A stretch of 64,000 nt of DNA from Bacteroidota bacterium. GTDB taxonomy: Bacteria; Bacteroidota; Bacteroidia; Bacteroidales; FEN-979. This document shows positions 53,438 through 62,210 of this stretch, piece after piece. Both the position numbers and the translations under genes were made by a program. The DNA lies in assembly GCA_026391835.1 (NCBI GenBank), contig JAPLDF010000008.1, positions 1 through 64,000 of the forward strand, in the 5' to 3' direction. Under the pieces are notes generated by a model. That model did no database searches and had not been told where the DNA came from. It worked only from the letters and a program-made list of their open reading frames with translations. Every line of letters begins with the position of its first letter. Within the stretch, counting starts at the first letter, position 1.

Positions 53438-56400
53438 CTAGTCAATTACCAGTTTAAGGGTCATCTCGGTCACTTTCCCTCCGGCAATACACCGAAAACG
53501 GCAGAAATAGATACCGTGCACCAGGGATGAGAGATCAAGGGACTTCCGGTGCTCTCCTGGTCCGAATTCCTCCTCTGTCACCCGGGCGACAACCCGGCCT
53601 GTTATATCCGTAAGGCACAAGCTTACCATTCCCGGACCGGCCAGGTTGACAATAAAGGTAACACGGTCTTTTACCGGGTTGGGATAAAAAGAAAAGGAGG
53701 GTTCACCGGCTTGTGAGTCAATAGGATTCACGGTTGTCAGGGTTGCCGGGATTACGGGAACGCTCAATATCACTCCGCCATAAGGATCGGCATAAGGATC
53801 GGCAATCTCGCCTCCCTCTCCCAACGTGATGGAGACCGGGGCCGCAAGGGATCCCAGGTCCCTGGTCCTGAAACGGATGGTGACCAGTACATCGCCTTCC
53901 TGCGTGGCAACCGGGTTCAGGTTGTACCACCCGGTCTTCAACACTCTATCCTGGGCCGTGAAGGCGAGGTTTTCAGCTGTGGCGGCCAGTTGAACACCCA
54001 GCACCTCCAGGTATTCTGTGGGGTAATTGAAGACCAGGGAGATGGCGCCGGCATCAAGTTTGTTCAGCACCTTCACACGCATGCCAAACTCCTGCCGCGA
54101 TCCGGGGTTGACAGTCCCGTTGTAAACCAGCGACAGACCCGGAGTCTTGCTGAGCGTAGAATACGATCCGTTTACATCCCCAAACCAGGTCCCGGCAAGG
54201 TTGTAATAGAAAGCAGGAGGGGTCGGAGTGACTGAATCGCAGTCAATCTGCAGGTTCCCGGCCGGAAAAGAGCTGATGATCCCAGTAAACCGCTGGAGGA
54301 TCATCAGGGCATCCGTACCGTTCACCGTCCTGCTTTTATTGACATCGGCGATAAAAGAGTGGTTGGCATCCAGCAGGCTGATGAAGGTGAAATGCTGCAT
54401 CACCTTCAGTGCGTCGGTTGAATTGATCCCGCCGAACTGGTCCTGGAGGGTGAAATCGATCTTTGTCGGGATCGAAAGCTGGAGCGGGGCAAAGGTGAAC
54501 GCCCCGGTGGTGTTCGTGGTGGCAGTGGCCAGTGTGTTATTGGTGTAATCTTTCAACGTTAATACGGCATTGCGTAACGGTTTGGAAGCGTTATTGTCGT
54601 AGAGGAACTTTCCCGATACGTTGATCGCTGCAGGCTGGGCTGTGGGCAGCCAGGAAAATGGCATAAAGGTGATCTTTCCCAGCGAGGTGTTGTCGGTTTT
54701 GTCCCAGGTCTTTTTCTCAATATAGGAACTGTCGCAACTTCCCAGGAAGTTGTAGCGCATGTCGATGTTGTTCGAGGTGTTGTTGAAGATATTGTAATTA
54801 TTGCTGTAGATATCGCAGGCATTGATGAAATTGTTGCCGATGGCCGGGTTGCTTGCGCTGGTGAGATATACGCCATAGCCCTGGTTTTCTTTGATGATCG
54901 AATTCTTCACCGTTACGTTGGCGGCATCGAGCCACAATCCGTACCCGGCGCTTTGAGACAGCGTTACGCGCTCCAGCGTGGGCTGGACGGTATTGTTGCA
55001 CCAGATGTTGTACTGGTTTCCTTTCGTAACGGTACAATATTTCATGAGAGAGATGGCCGAATACATGTCACTGGCATCATGGAAATAAATACCGTTCCAG
55101 CCACCTATTGCATCGTTGAACGAAGTAAAATTAATAAGACTGTCGGGTGTACCGATGGCGTACAACTCTCCTACATACCAGTAACTATAAACATACCCAA
55201 TTTGAAGTTGCTTGTCAGCGGCAAACTTCAGCGTGCAACCGGGTTTAATTGTCAACCGGGCCTTGGGACCGTTGTTCCCTTTCATAACCCTTACGTTGTC
55301 AGTGAACACATAGGGTTTATTTCCGAAACAATACCAGGTCCGGTCATCCGAAATATCCCCCCCGTTGACAAAAACACCATCAGTGTTGTTGCCGGTAAAT
55401 TGCAGGTTCTTCAGGCTGCCTACATAATTAGCGCTATTGTAATACAAGCCATATCCGCCGTTATTGAGGAAGTTCATTTTGAAAAGGGTCAGCAGGGAAT
55501 TGTTCGAACTGATCCCGATCCCGCCATTGTTAATTACACTGGTGTTGGTAATGGATAAGGGTGCCGTCTCCAGGTTCAACCCCATATTTAGTGAATATCT
55601 GATGGTGCAACTATCAATCGTTGGCTGCGTCGTATTATTGCACCAGATATTGAACTGGTTCCCTTTTTCAACGACACAGTTCTTCATCATGGAGGTAGCA
55701 GAATACAAATCACTCGCATCGTGAAAATAAATTCCATTCCAGCCACCTACTGCATCGTTATAAGAGGTAAATGTAATGAGGCTGTCGGAAGTGCCGGCCG
55801 CCCACAATTCACCGACATACCAGTAACTATAAACATACCCAATTTGAAGTTGTTTGTCAACAGCAAATTTCACAACGCATCCGGGTTTGACCGTCAATCT
55901 GGCCTTTGGGCCGTTGTTTCCTTTTATTACCCTGACATTGTCGAGGAATACATAGGGTTTGTTACCAAAGCAATACCAGGTCCGGTCATCTGAAATATCT
56001 CCTCCTGCACTAAAAACACCATCCTGGCTATTCCCGTATATCTGGAGTTTTTGAAGATTGTTTACATAGTAGGCATTATTATAATATAAGCCATATCCTC
56101 CGTTATTGAGAATGTTTGTCTTGGAGATGGTTAGGAGAGAATTGACGGAATTTATGCCAATTCCTCCATTATTGCTTATATTGCTATTAGAGATAGCCAG
56201 TGGCGACGACTCGAGATTCAACCCATAAATTAAAGAGTATTTTATAGTACAACTATCGATTGTAGGCTGGGAAGTGCTGTTGCTCCAGATATTATATGAA
56301 TTACCTTTTTCCACGATGCAGTTTCTCATGACAGACATTCCGGTATATTCGTCGCTGGCATTGTTGAAATAAATTCCATTCCAGCCCCCGGTCAATCCGT

Positions 56401-59400
56401 TTAAAGCTGTAAAGGTTATTGGACTAGCAGCGGTCGCAACAGCATTTAACTCGCCAACATACCAATAACTGTCCACATACCCGATCTGAAGTTGTTTCGC
56501 TGCGGCAAACTTCAATGTACAGCCTGGCCTTATTGTCAGCCTGGCCTTCGGGCCGTTTACTCCTTTTAAAACCCTTACATTATCAAGGATAGCATACCCA
56601 TAAGGATTGTAGTTCCAGGTCTGGTCGCTTGAGATGTCCCCGCCATTCATCGCAACCGATGCCGTCAGATTTGAAAATGTGATGTTGCTATAGGTTGGAA
56701 CGCTGAAATTCGGGTTTGGATAATTGATACCATAGAGGGAGTTCTTCATCATGCACTGAGAATAGGTTGGCACTGTAAGAGCACTTGCGTGGTACACACA
56801 ATTGAACTGGATGCTGTCTATGGTGACCAGGATCAGCGACGGGCTGGAATTATCAAGATAAATCCCCTGCTGTGCCTTTTTAACGGTGGTCTCCTCGATG
56901 TTGATGTTGGAGTTCTGGAGTTTTACGCCGTATGTGACCGAGTTGCGTATCGTGCTGAACATGATATGTGGTTCGTTGCTGTTGACCGAAAAAATGTTGT
57001 ATTCGTTCCCCAGTTCAACGGTGCAGTAGCGCAAGGAGGAGGTGGAGTTGTAATCGCTGCCGTCGTTGAAGTAGAGTCCCTTCCAGCCGCCGGCAACGCC
57101 ATTGGCCGCAGTGAAGGTGATCAGGCTGTCGGCCTTTCCAACCGCATACAGCTGGCCGCCCGTGGTACTGGCCCCGCCGATGTACAGCCCGTAATTTGGC
57201 ATGACCTTGATCCGGGTCCCGGGGCCGATGGTCAGGGTGGGGTTGCCTCCGCCCTGGTTAACTGTCACGTCTCCCAGGAGGACATAACCGTTGGCAAAAT
57301 ACTTCCAGGCGCGGTTGGCGTAAATGACCCCGCCGGCGACGGCAATATCCGTGGTGTTGTTCAGGAACAGAAGCGTGGTCGCCGATTCGGGAATAAAACT
57401 GACATCGGGCGTGGGACTGTAAAGCCCGTAAAGATTGTTCTGACTTTTGGTATAGGAGTAGCTTGGATTCAGGTTGACGGAGGCGTAATAAATGCCGGCA
57501 TATCCGTTATTCTGGGTAGCAACGTTGTTAAGGATCGGGTTGGATTGGTAAAGGTAGAGGCCGCTCTCCGCGTTGTCGCTGATGATCGTATTGTTGAGAA
57601 TGAAGTTCGAATTTTCCATCCGGACCCCGTATCCGACGGCTTTCCGAAATGTGCAGTTGTTGACGACGGGCTGATTGGTATTGGAACACCACAGGTTGGC
57701 ATTGTTGGTAGCGTTTCCCGCCCGTTCGATCGTGGTGTAGTTCATCTGGGAGCTGACGCCGGCATCACTGGCATCGGTAAAGTAAACGCCATTCCAGGTA
57801 CCGTCGGTGGAATCGTAGGAAGCCAGCCTGACCGGCTGGGCTGCCGACCCGTTGAAACTCACAGAGGCCTGACCGATGGTGAGGCCTGTGTTGGGCGAAA
57901 ATACGATCGTCACACCTGGTTGTATGATGTGGGAACCGGTGGTGAAGGTGATATCGCAGGTGGCCCAGTAAGGGCTTCCGGAACTGGCCAGGGTGGTCAT
58001 CGCATCGAGGTTGCCGCAAAGCTGGGTATAACCTGAAACGGTGAGTGTGATGTCATTGAGAACGATATCGTTCGTGGAGTTGGCGTTCAGCCGGAACATA
58101 TACTGTATGTAGCTCTTTGTCTGGTTAATGGTGGACGGGTTGCCCGTTCCGGCGGAGACCCAGTCGCCCCACACTTTGTCGGCACCGGCCAGGCGGTATA
58201 ACAGTTCGTAAGTATCCCCGGATTGAATGGGAAGCGTGTAGGTTAGCTTCTGGATGTTCTTCGGCGCACCGACTACAAAAGGTGTGGATATAAATATGCC
58301 TTTTTTAACCCTGTTGACTGAGGATACGATGGAGACATACCGCATGGTGTTTACCGGAACCCCGGTTGAAATCACCCCACCGGTATAGACGATCTGGTTG
58401 TCGGCCGCAAATGCGCTCGAATTCTTTGCCCGGTCGAACAGGTATCGGTCCGATAACTCCCAGGCAAGCGAGGGGGCATTGTCGATATCGGCCAGGTAGA
58501 ACTTATTGCTCAGGATCGTATTCTCTTCACCGCCGATCACTGTGATGATCCCGTTGGAACAGGTTGATATGTGATTGCTCACTGCCACAGGTAGCGGCGT
58601 GGCGCTGAGCCATGAACCACAGGTGCCGTTTGCATTCACCGTGGAATAGTAGACGGTGGTCTTCCGCACACCTGCATTGTCATAACCGCCAAGCACATAT
58701 AGCTTCCCGTTGTATCTGGTCATGGAATGGCCGTTCCGGGCTTCAGGCAGTGCGGTGGTCGCCGTGAAGGCAGCCAGGTTGTCTTCTGCATCGATCTTCG
58801 CGTAATAAACCGCATTAAGCGCGGTAAATGTCCCCTCCACGTTGGTCCCGCCGGCGACATATAAAAAACCATTGACCAGCTGAGCCGTATGGCCCCAGAG
58901 TGGCTGCGGGAGCATGATGGCGATTTGCGACCAGGTCCCCAGCGAACCGTCGTCATTAATCGTGGCAACATAGATTTTGCTTGAAGGAAGTGCCCCTTTT
59001 TTACCCCCGATTACATATAACTTCGTGCCGGTGGCAATCATGGCATGGTAACCGACTGAATCGGGCAGAGAACTCACCTGGGTCCAGCTGCTTATACCTG
59101 CGGCATTTACCGCAGCCCTGTAGACGAAATTGTTGTACTTCGTCCCATTGAATCCCCCTGAAAGAAAGACAAAGCTGCGCCATGTGGTTACCTGTTGCCC
59201 CGCCAGGTTTTGCGGCAGGTTGGTTGTGGAAGTCCAGTCGTTGATGACCGACTTCTTGAATGGAAGCGACAGTCCATCGTTTTTCACAAGGACATTTTCC
59301 GTTATTCCTTTGTTGAAGTCGGCATTCAGCGTATGCGTGAAAGTAACCTGCGATGATACGCGAAGAAATACAATGACCAGAAACACCAGGAGGGACAGCT

Positions 59401-59410
59401 TGATTTTCAT
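53438..59410 (-). CDS. Kelch/beta-helix protein with dockerin-like, cohesin-like and T9SS tail
   Basis: After a signal peptide, this 1990-residue protein has kelch repeats at about 55-360 (KLYVIGGKKGA, GHSMTRYNGKLYVLGGYDN). Right-handed beta-helix (NosD/PbH1-type) repeats cover about 465-1620 in five long blocks. Three of these are nearly identical (RTWYCFGNKP or similar, KARLT.KPGC, QLQIGYV.SYWYVGEL). A dockerin-type pair lies near 1655-1710: the second repeat A-D-V-N-K-S-R-T-V-N-G-T-D-A-L has the usual calcium ligands, the first (GGINSTDALKVMQ) is degenerate. A cohesin-like domain at about 1760-1890 (EFGMRVKVLNKLDAGAISLVFNY) precedes a T9SS tail (YPNPVKDRVTFIV ... GIYFCRF). It is the first gene of the operon, 30 bp upstream of the RHS gene. 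Confidence 0.85.
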   Translation of the reverse strand: MKIKLSLLVFLVIVFLRVSSQVTFTHTLNADFNKGITENVLVKNDGLSLPFKKSVINDWTSTTNLPQNLAGQQVTTWRSFVFLSGGFNGTKYNNFVYRAAVNAAGISSWTQVSSLPDSVGYHAMIATGTKLYVIGGKKGALPSSKIYVATINDDGSLGTWSQIAIMLPQPLWGHTAQLVNGFLYVAGGTNVEGTFTALNAVYYAKIDAEDNLAAFTATTALPEARNGHSMTRYNGKLYVLGGYDNAGVRKTTVYYSTVNANGTCGSWLSATPLPVAVSNHISTCSNGIITVIGGEENTILSNKFYLADIDNAPSLAWELSDRYLFDRAKNSSAFAADNQIVYTGGVISTGVPVNTMRYVSIVSSVNRVKKGIFISTPFVVGAPKNIQKLTYTLPIQSGDTYELLYRLAGADKVWGDWVSAGTGNPSTINQTKSYIQYMFRLNANSTNDIVLNDITLTVSGYTQLCGNLDAMTTLASSGSPYWATCDITFTTGSHIIQPGVTIVFSPNTGLTIGQASVSFNGSAAQPVRLASYDSTDGTWNGVYFTDASDAGVSSQMNYTTIERAGNATNNANLWCSNTNQPVVNNCTFRKAVGYGVRMENSNFILNNTIISDNAESGLYLYQSNPILNNVATQNNGYAGIYYASVNLNPSYSYTKSQNNLYGLYSPTPDVSFIPESATTLLFLNNTTDIAVAGGVIYANRAWKYFANGYVLLGDVTVNQGGGNPTLTIGPGTRIKVMPNYGLYIGGASTTGGQLYAVGKADSLITFTAANGVAGGWKGLYFNDGSDYNSTSSLRYCTVELGNEYNIFSVNSNEPHIMFSTIRNSVTYGVKLQNSNINIEETTVKKAQQGIYLDNSSPSLILVTIDSIQFNCVYHASALTVPTYSQCMMKNSLYGINYPNPNFSVPTYSNITFSNLTASVAMNGGDISSDQTWNYNPYGYAILDNVRVLKGVNGPKARLTIRPGCTLKFAAAKQLQIGYVDSYWYVGELNAVATAASPITFTALNGLTGGWNGIYFNNASDEYTGMSVMRNCIVEKGNSYNIWSNSTSQPTIDSCTIKYSLIYGLNLESSPLAISNSNISNNGGIGINSVNSLLTISKTNILNNGGYGLYYNNAYYVNNLQKLQIYGNSQDGVFSAGGDISDDRTWYCFGNKPYVFLDNVRVIKGNNGPKARLTVKPGCVVKFAVDKQLQIGYVYSYWYVGELWAAGTSDSLITFTSYNDAVGGWNGIYFHDASDLYSATSMMKNCVVEKGNQFNIWCNNTTQPTIDSCTIRYSLNMGLNLETAPLSITNTSVINNGGIGISSNNSLLTLFKMNFLNNGGYGLYYNSANYVGSLKNLQFTGNNTDGVFVNGGDISDDRTWYCFGNKPYVFTDNVRVMKGNNGPKARLTIKPGCTLKFAADKQLQIGYVYSYWYVGELYAIGTPDSLINFTSFNDAIGGWNGIYFHDASDMYSAISLMKYCTVTKGNQYNIWCNNTVQPTLERVTLSQSAGYGLWLDAANVTVKNSIIKENQGYGVYLTSASNPAIGNNFINACDIYSNNYNIFNNTSNNIDMRYNFLGSCDSSYIEKKTWDKTDNTSLGKITFMPFSWLPTAQPAAINVSGKFLYDNNASKPLRNAVLTLKDYTNNTLATATTNTTGAFTFAPLQLSIPTKIDFTLQDQFGGINSTDALKVMQHFTFISLLDANHSFIADVNKSRTVNGTDALMILQRFTGIISSFPAGNLQIDCDSVTPTPPAFYYNLAGTWFGDVNGSYSTLSKTPGLSLVYNGTVNPGSRQEFGMRVKVLNKLDAGAISLVFNYPTEYLEVLGVQLAATAENLAFTAQDRVLKTGWYNLNPVATQEGDVLVTIRFRTRDLGSLAAPVSITLGEGGEIADPYADPYGGVILSVPVIPATLTTVNPIDSQAGEPSFSFYPNPVKDRVTFIVNLAGPGMVSLCLTDITGRVVARVTEEEFGPGEHRKSLDLSSLVHGIYFCRFRCIAGGKVTEMTLKLVID

Positions 59411-59452
59411 GAGATTCAGGTTTTAACTGAGGAATATTAGCGCGATAACAGC

Positions 59453-59487
59453 CAAATTTAAGGATAAGAATTTGACTAAACTACAAA
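59453..59487 (-). promoter_or_regulatory. Promoter of the cohesin/dockerin/RHS operon
   Basis: On the minus strand TTTG (59487-59484), a 23-bp spacer and TAAATTTG (59460-59453) match the Bacteroidota -33/-7 arrangement, with the start codon 43 bp further on. Confidence 0.45.
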
Positions 59488-59590
59488 TTAATCCTTATGG
59501 CCGACTTATTGTATGAATGCTGACGGATTTTGTATGAACAAGACCGTTTGTCATACGAACCCGTGACCCCCCTCCAGTTCCATTAGAGCA

Positions 59591-59720
59591 TGTTCGGCCA
59601 GACCGTTGCCAATGACTACTCACCTCCGAGCCCAATGACCCCTTCAACCTTTTAACAATCAATCGCCCAGGGTAGCCAATTTAAATCGGCAGACACTGGT
59701 CATATGGAGAGGTTTATCCA
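59591..59720. repeat. 127-bp family element, diverged copy 13
   Basis: It runs about 130 bp from TGTTCGGCCAGACC to GGTTTATCCA, with TTTAAATCGGCAGAC and CTGGTCATATGGAGAGG in the right arm as in copy 9. It lies between the operon promoter and the TMEM175 relic. The rest of 59411-59780 has no recognised feature. Confidence 0.5.
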
Positions 59721-59780
59721 CGATCAGGGAACCAACTTCCAAATAATCATTATTTTTGGCCTGATTAATCCTCACGTAAA

Positions 59781-60169
59781 ATGACCAAGAACAGATTAGA
59801 AGCATTCAGCGACGGCGTACTCGCCATCATCATTACGATCATGGTACTGGAACTTCGTCCCCCGGCCGGCATCTCTTTCAGCTCCCTTCAGCCGCTGATC
59901 CCAAAGATCCTCAGTTATGTGATGAGCTTTGCATTCATTGGGATTTACTGGAACAACCATCACCATCTTCTGCATACCGTAAAAAAAGTGAATGGGGGGG
60001 ATTCTTTGGGCAAACCTGAATCTCCTTTTCTGGCTTTCATTGATCCCTTTTACAACTGCCTGGATGGGAGAGCATGGTTTTGCCGGCACAGGTGCTTTAT
60101 GCGTTGGTGGCCTTGATGTGGCTCATACCCGATATGCGGATTGAACGGCTCCTGGAGAAGGAGGAATAA
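59781..60169 (+). pseudogene. TMEM175-family potassium channel, frameshifted and internally deleted
   Basis: The N-terminus MTKNRLEAFSDGVLAIIITIMVLEL is the TMEM175 (DUF1211) signature with the F-S-D motif of helix one. The frame is intact through YWNNHHHLLHTVKKVNGG. A run of seven G at 59994-60000 then shifts it. With six G the frame would continue I-L-W-A-N-L-N-L-L-F-W-L-S-L-I-P-F as in the family. A second change near 60095 joins this to the true C-terminus L-Y-A-L-V-A-L-M-W-L-I-P-D-M-R-I-E-R, skipping most of the second half (intact members have about 200 residues). The stop is followed directly by an element end (TGGACACGCC at 60172). The gene is almost certainly dead. Confidence 0.8.
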
Positions 60170-60263
60170 AATGGACACGCCGCTGGTTGCCGTCCTGGAG
60201 CCATAGAAACGGCCAATCCTGGCCGGCAGAGGCTTCTTTGGTATCGTTGTAAGGCGCAGACTG

Positions 60264-61163
60264 TTACCTGAGGCAACGGACGGAGAATCCCAATATCTTG
60301 CTGTCGAAGGACAGGCCACAATAACTGCTTGTGAAGTATAAATAATAGCCTATTGAAATCGAGTACCTGACACTGCTCCAGTAGTGGCCGTCAACGCCCC
60401 GGTTGTGAAGCGAACCGTCACTGCTTTGAAGGTATCCGGCCGCATGTATTTTCAACCCTGAACTCCACGGTCCGGTCCAGTTGGCCCAGTACCCGCCGGA
60501 GGCGCCATCCACATTAATCCACTCGGTATTGGTGGGGATGCGCCATTGTGTGCCCAGTTCGAGGGTGCACGGGTCGTTGGAGGCCTGCCAGTCGAGTGCT
60601 TCATTGATTGCAATGGTGGTCCAGGAGGGAGACAGGTTGGTCCCATCTTGCCGGTACCCCTGCTTCCGGTTAAACTTCCAGTACCAGCCGGCGGAGGCTT
60701 CGGTGGCATCGCTTACCGAGGTGGCTTGCTGCGAAGCGCCCAGGTTCCTGGTAATCCAGCATTTGGATGGTTCTCCGGGAATCCCGGTAATGGTTCCGTA
60801 ACTCACCAGTTTGTCGATCGGCGCAACCGTATCGGCCGAATGAAGAATGGTCAGCGGCTTCCCGCAACTCCATTGAGGCTGTTTGTCGAGCAAATACCAG
60901 GCACCGCCCAGGTACACAGTAAGATCGGCCCCGCTGCTTTCGCTGCAATCGGTACAAAGGACCACCAGACCCTCGACAGGAGAAGCAATGGCGGACCGTT
61001 GCGCCTGGGTCATCCGGGGAAGCAGGAGCCCTTTGGTGGTTGATTTCACATCGAGCATCGCCGATGGGTCGGAAGCGCTGCCATCGCTGCTGATGCTTAC
61101 CTGGGCAAAGGCGCCGATCGTAAAAAAAAGAAAGAACACAAGAAACGGGGTGATTTTTTTCAT
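60264..61163 (-). CDS. FISUMP-domain surface protein, paralogue 3 of 3
   Basis: The 299-residue protein has a signal peptide (MKKITPFLVFFLFFTIGAFAQ), the shared N-terminal module at about 22-95 (SISSDGSASDPSAMLDVKST, GLLLPRMT, GLVVLCTDC), and a FISUMP-type (Fib_succ_major) domain. The latter is shown by CWITRNLGASQQA, GWYWKFNRKQGY, WQASNDPCTLELGTQWRIPT, SGLKIHAAG, HYWSS and a terminal FSVRCLR. This C-type-lectin-like fold usually binds ligands on the surface. Differences from its two neighbours concentrate between HYWSS and the end. No T9SS tail is present. It is the last of three minus-strand genes, 35 bp after the previous one. Confidence 0.85.
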   Translation of the reverse strand: MKKITPFLVFFLFFTIGAFAQVSISSDGSASDPSAMLDVKSTTKGLLLPRMTQAQRSAIASPVEGLVVLCTDCSESSGADLTVYLGGAWYLLDKQPQWSCGKPLTILHSADTVAPIDKLVSYGTITGIPGEPSKCWITRNLGASQQATSVSDATEASAGWYWKFNRKQGYRQDGTNLSPSWTTIAINEALDWQASNDPCTLELGTQWRIPTNTEWINVDGASGGYWANWTGPWSSGLKIHAAGYLQSSDGSLHNRGVDGHYWSSVRYSISIGYYLYFTSSYCGLSFDSKILGFSVRCLR

Positions 61164-61198
61164 TGTATTACAGGATTAATATGAATAAAGAAAATGGA

Positions 61199-62089
61199 TC
61201 ACCGGAGACAACGGATACTGCACCCGTTGGCTTTTAAGTGGTAGAACACATTGCTGACAGCATTGTAAAAGTTCAAATACCAGCCGCCGGTAGTGCCATT
61301 CTGCGCGCTGCTCCAGTAGAAGCCTGCCCAATGGTACCCAAGCGAGCCATTGTTGTAGTCAAGGACCCCTGCGGCATGCAGTTTCAGCCCGGAGTTCCAG
61401 GGGCCGTTCCAGTTGCCCCATCCGCCGGAATTGTCCACGTGATACCATTCGTTATAGGTGGGAACATGCCATCCGGAGCCCAGCATGATGGCACATGGAT
61501 CGTTGGCAGCCTGCCAGCTGAGATCTTCATTGATCCCGGTAATGGTCCACGATGGGGTAAGGGTGGTACCATTGTTCATATAACCCTGCTTCCGGTTGAA
61601 CTGCCAGTACCATCCTGCAGCCGCTTCGGTCGTATCGTCAACCGAAGCGGCTTGCTGCGAAGCACCCAGGTTCCGCGTGATCCAGCATTTGTCAGGCTCG
61701 CCGGGGATCCCGGTAACGGTTCCGTAGCTCACCTGTTTATCCACAGGCGCAACATTGCCGGCCGTATGGGTGACGATTATCGGCATCCCGCAACTCCATT
61801 GAGGCTGCTTGTTCATGGAATACCATTTGGCCCCGAGAAAAACCGTGAGTTCGGCCCCCCCGGTGACACCACAATCGGTGCAGATCACCATCAGGCCTTC
61901 GGCAGGGGAAGAGATGGCCCCCCGCTGCACCCGGGTCATCCGGGGCGGCAGAAAGCCGGAAGTTGTGGATTTGACATCGAGCATCGCCTTGGCGTTTGAC
62001 ACGCTGCCATCATCGTTGATGCCCACCTGTGCAAATGCGCCGGTAAGAAAAAGCTGGATTAACGCGAAACAGATTATTTGTTTTTTCAT
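61199..62089 (-). CDS. FISUMP-domain surface protein, paralogue 2 of 3
   Basis: The 296-residue protein has a signal peptide (MKKQIICFALIQLFLTGAFAQ), the shared module (GINDDGSVSNAKAMLDVKST, GFLPPRMTRVQRG, GLMVICTDC) and a FISUMP domain with CWITRNLGASQQA, GWYWQFNRKQGY, WQAANDPCAIMLGSGWHVPT, SGLKLHAAG and the ending CSIRCLR. The variable stretch is FYWSSAQNGTTGGWYLNFY. It is over 60 percent identical by eye to its neighbours outside that stretch, so the three arose by tandem duplication. Confidence 0.85.
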   Translation of the reverse strand: MKKQIICFALIQLFLTGAFAQVGINDDGSVSNAKAMLDVKSTTSGFLPPRMTRVQRGAISSPAEGLMVICTDCGVTGGAELTVFLGAKWYSMNKQPQWSCGMPIIVTHTAGNVAPVDKQVSYGTVTGIPGEPDKCWITRNLGASQQAASVDDTTEAAAGWYWQFNRKQGYMNNGTTLTPSWTITGINEDLSWQAANDPCAIMLGSGWHVPTYNEWYHVDNSGGWGNWNGPWNSGLKLHAAGVLDYNNGSLGYHWAGFYWSSAQNGTTGGWYLNFYNAVSNVFYHLKANGCSIRCLR

Positions 62090-62210
62090 GGGATACGGGG
62101 TAATTCAAATACATGTTATGGATTCTTTTCGGGTCCGGAACAGGGGGCCAAACAGGTGCAGGGGGAATAGAGGAAGCGCTCCCTTTTCCGCCCGGCAGGC
62201 CCGGGAAATG

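Noticed and set aside
56789-58036. 415-codon plus-strand open frame inside the beta-helix gene
   Set aside because: It is antisense to a clearly coding repeat region, with no signal peptide or family feature.
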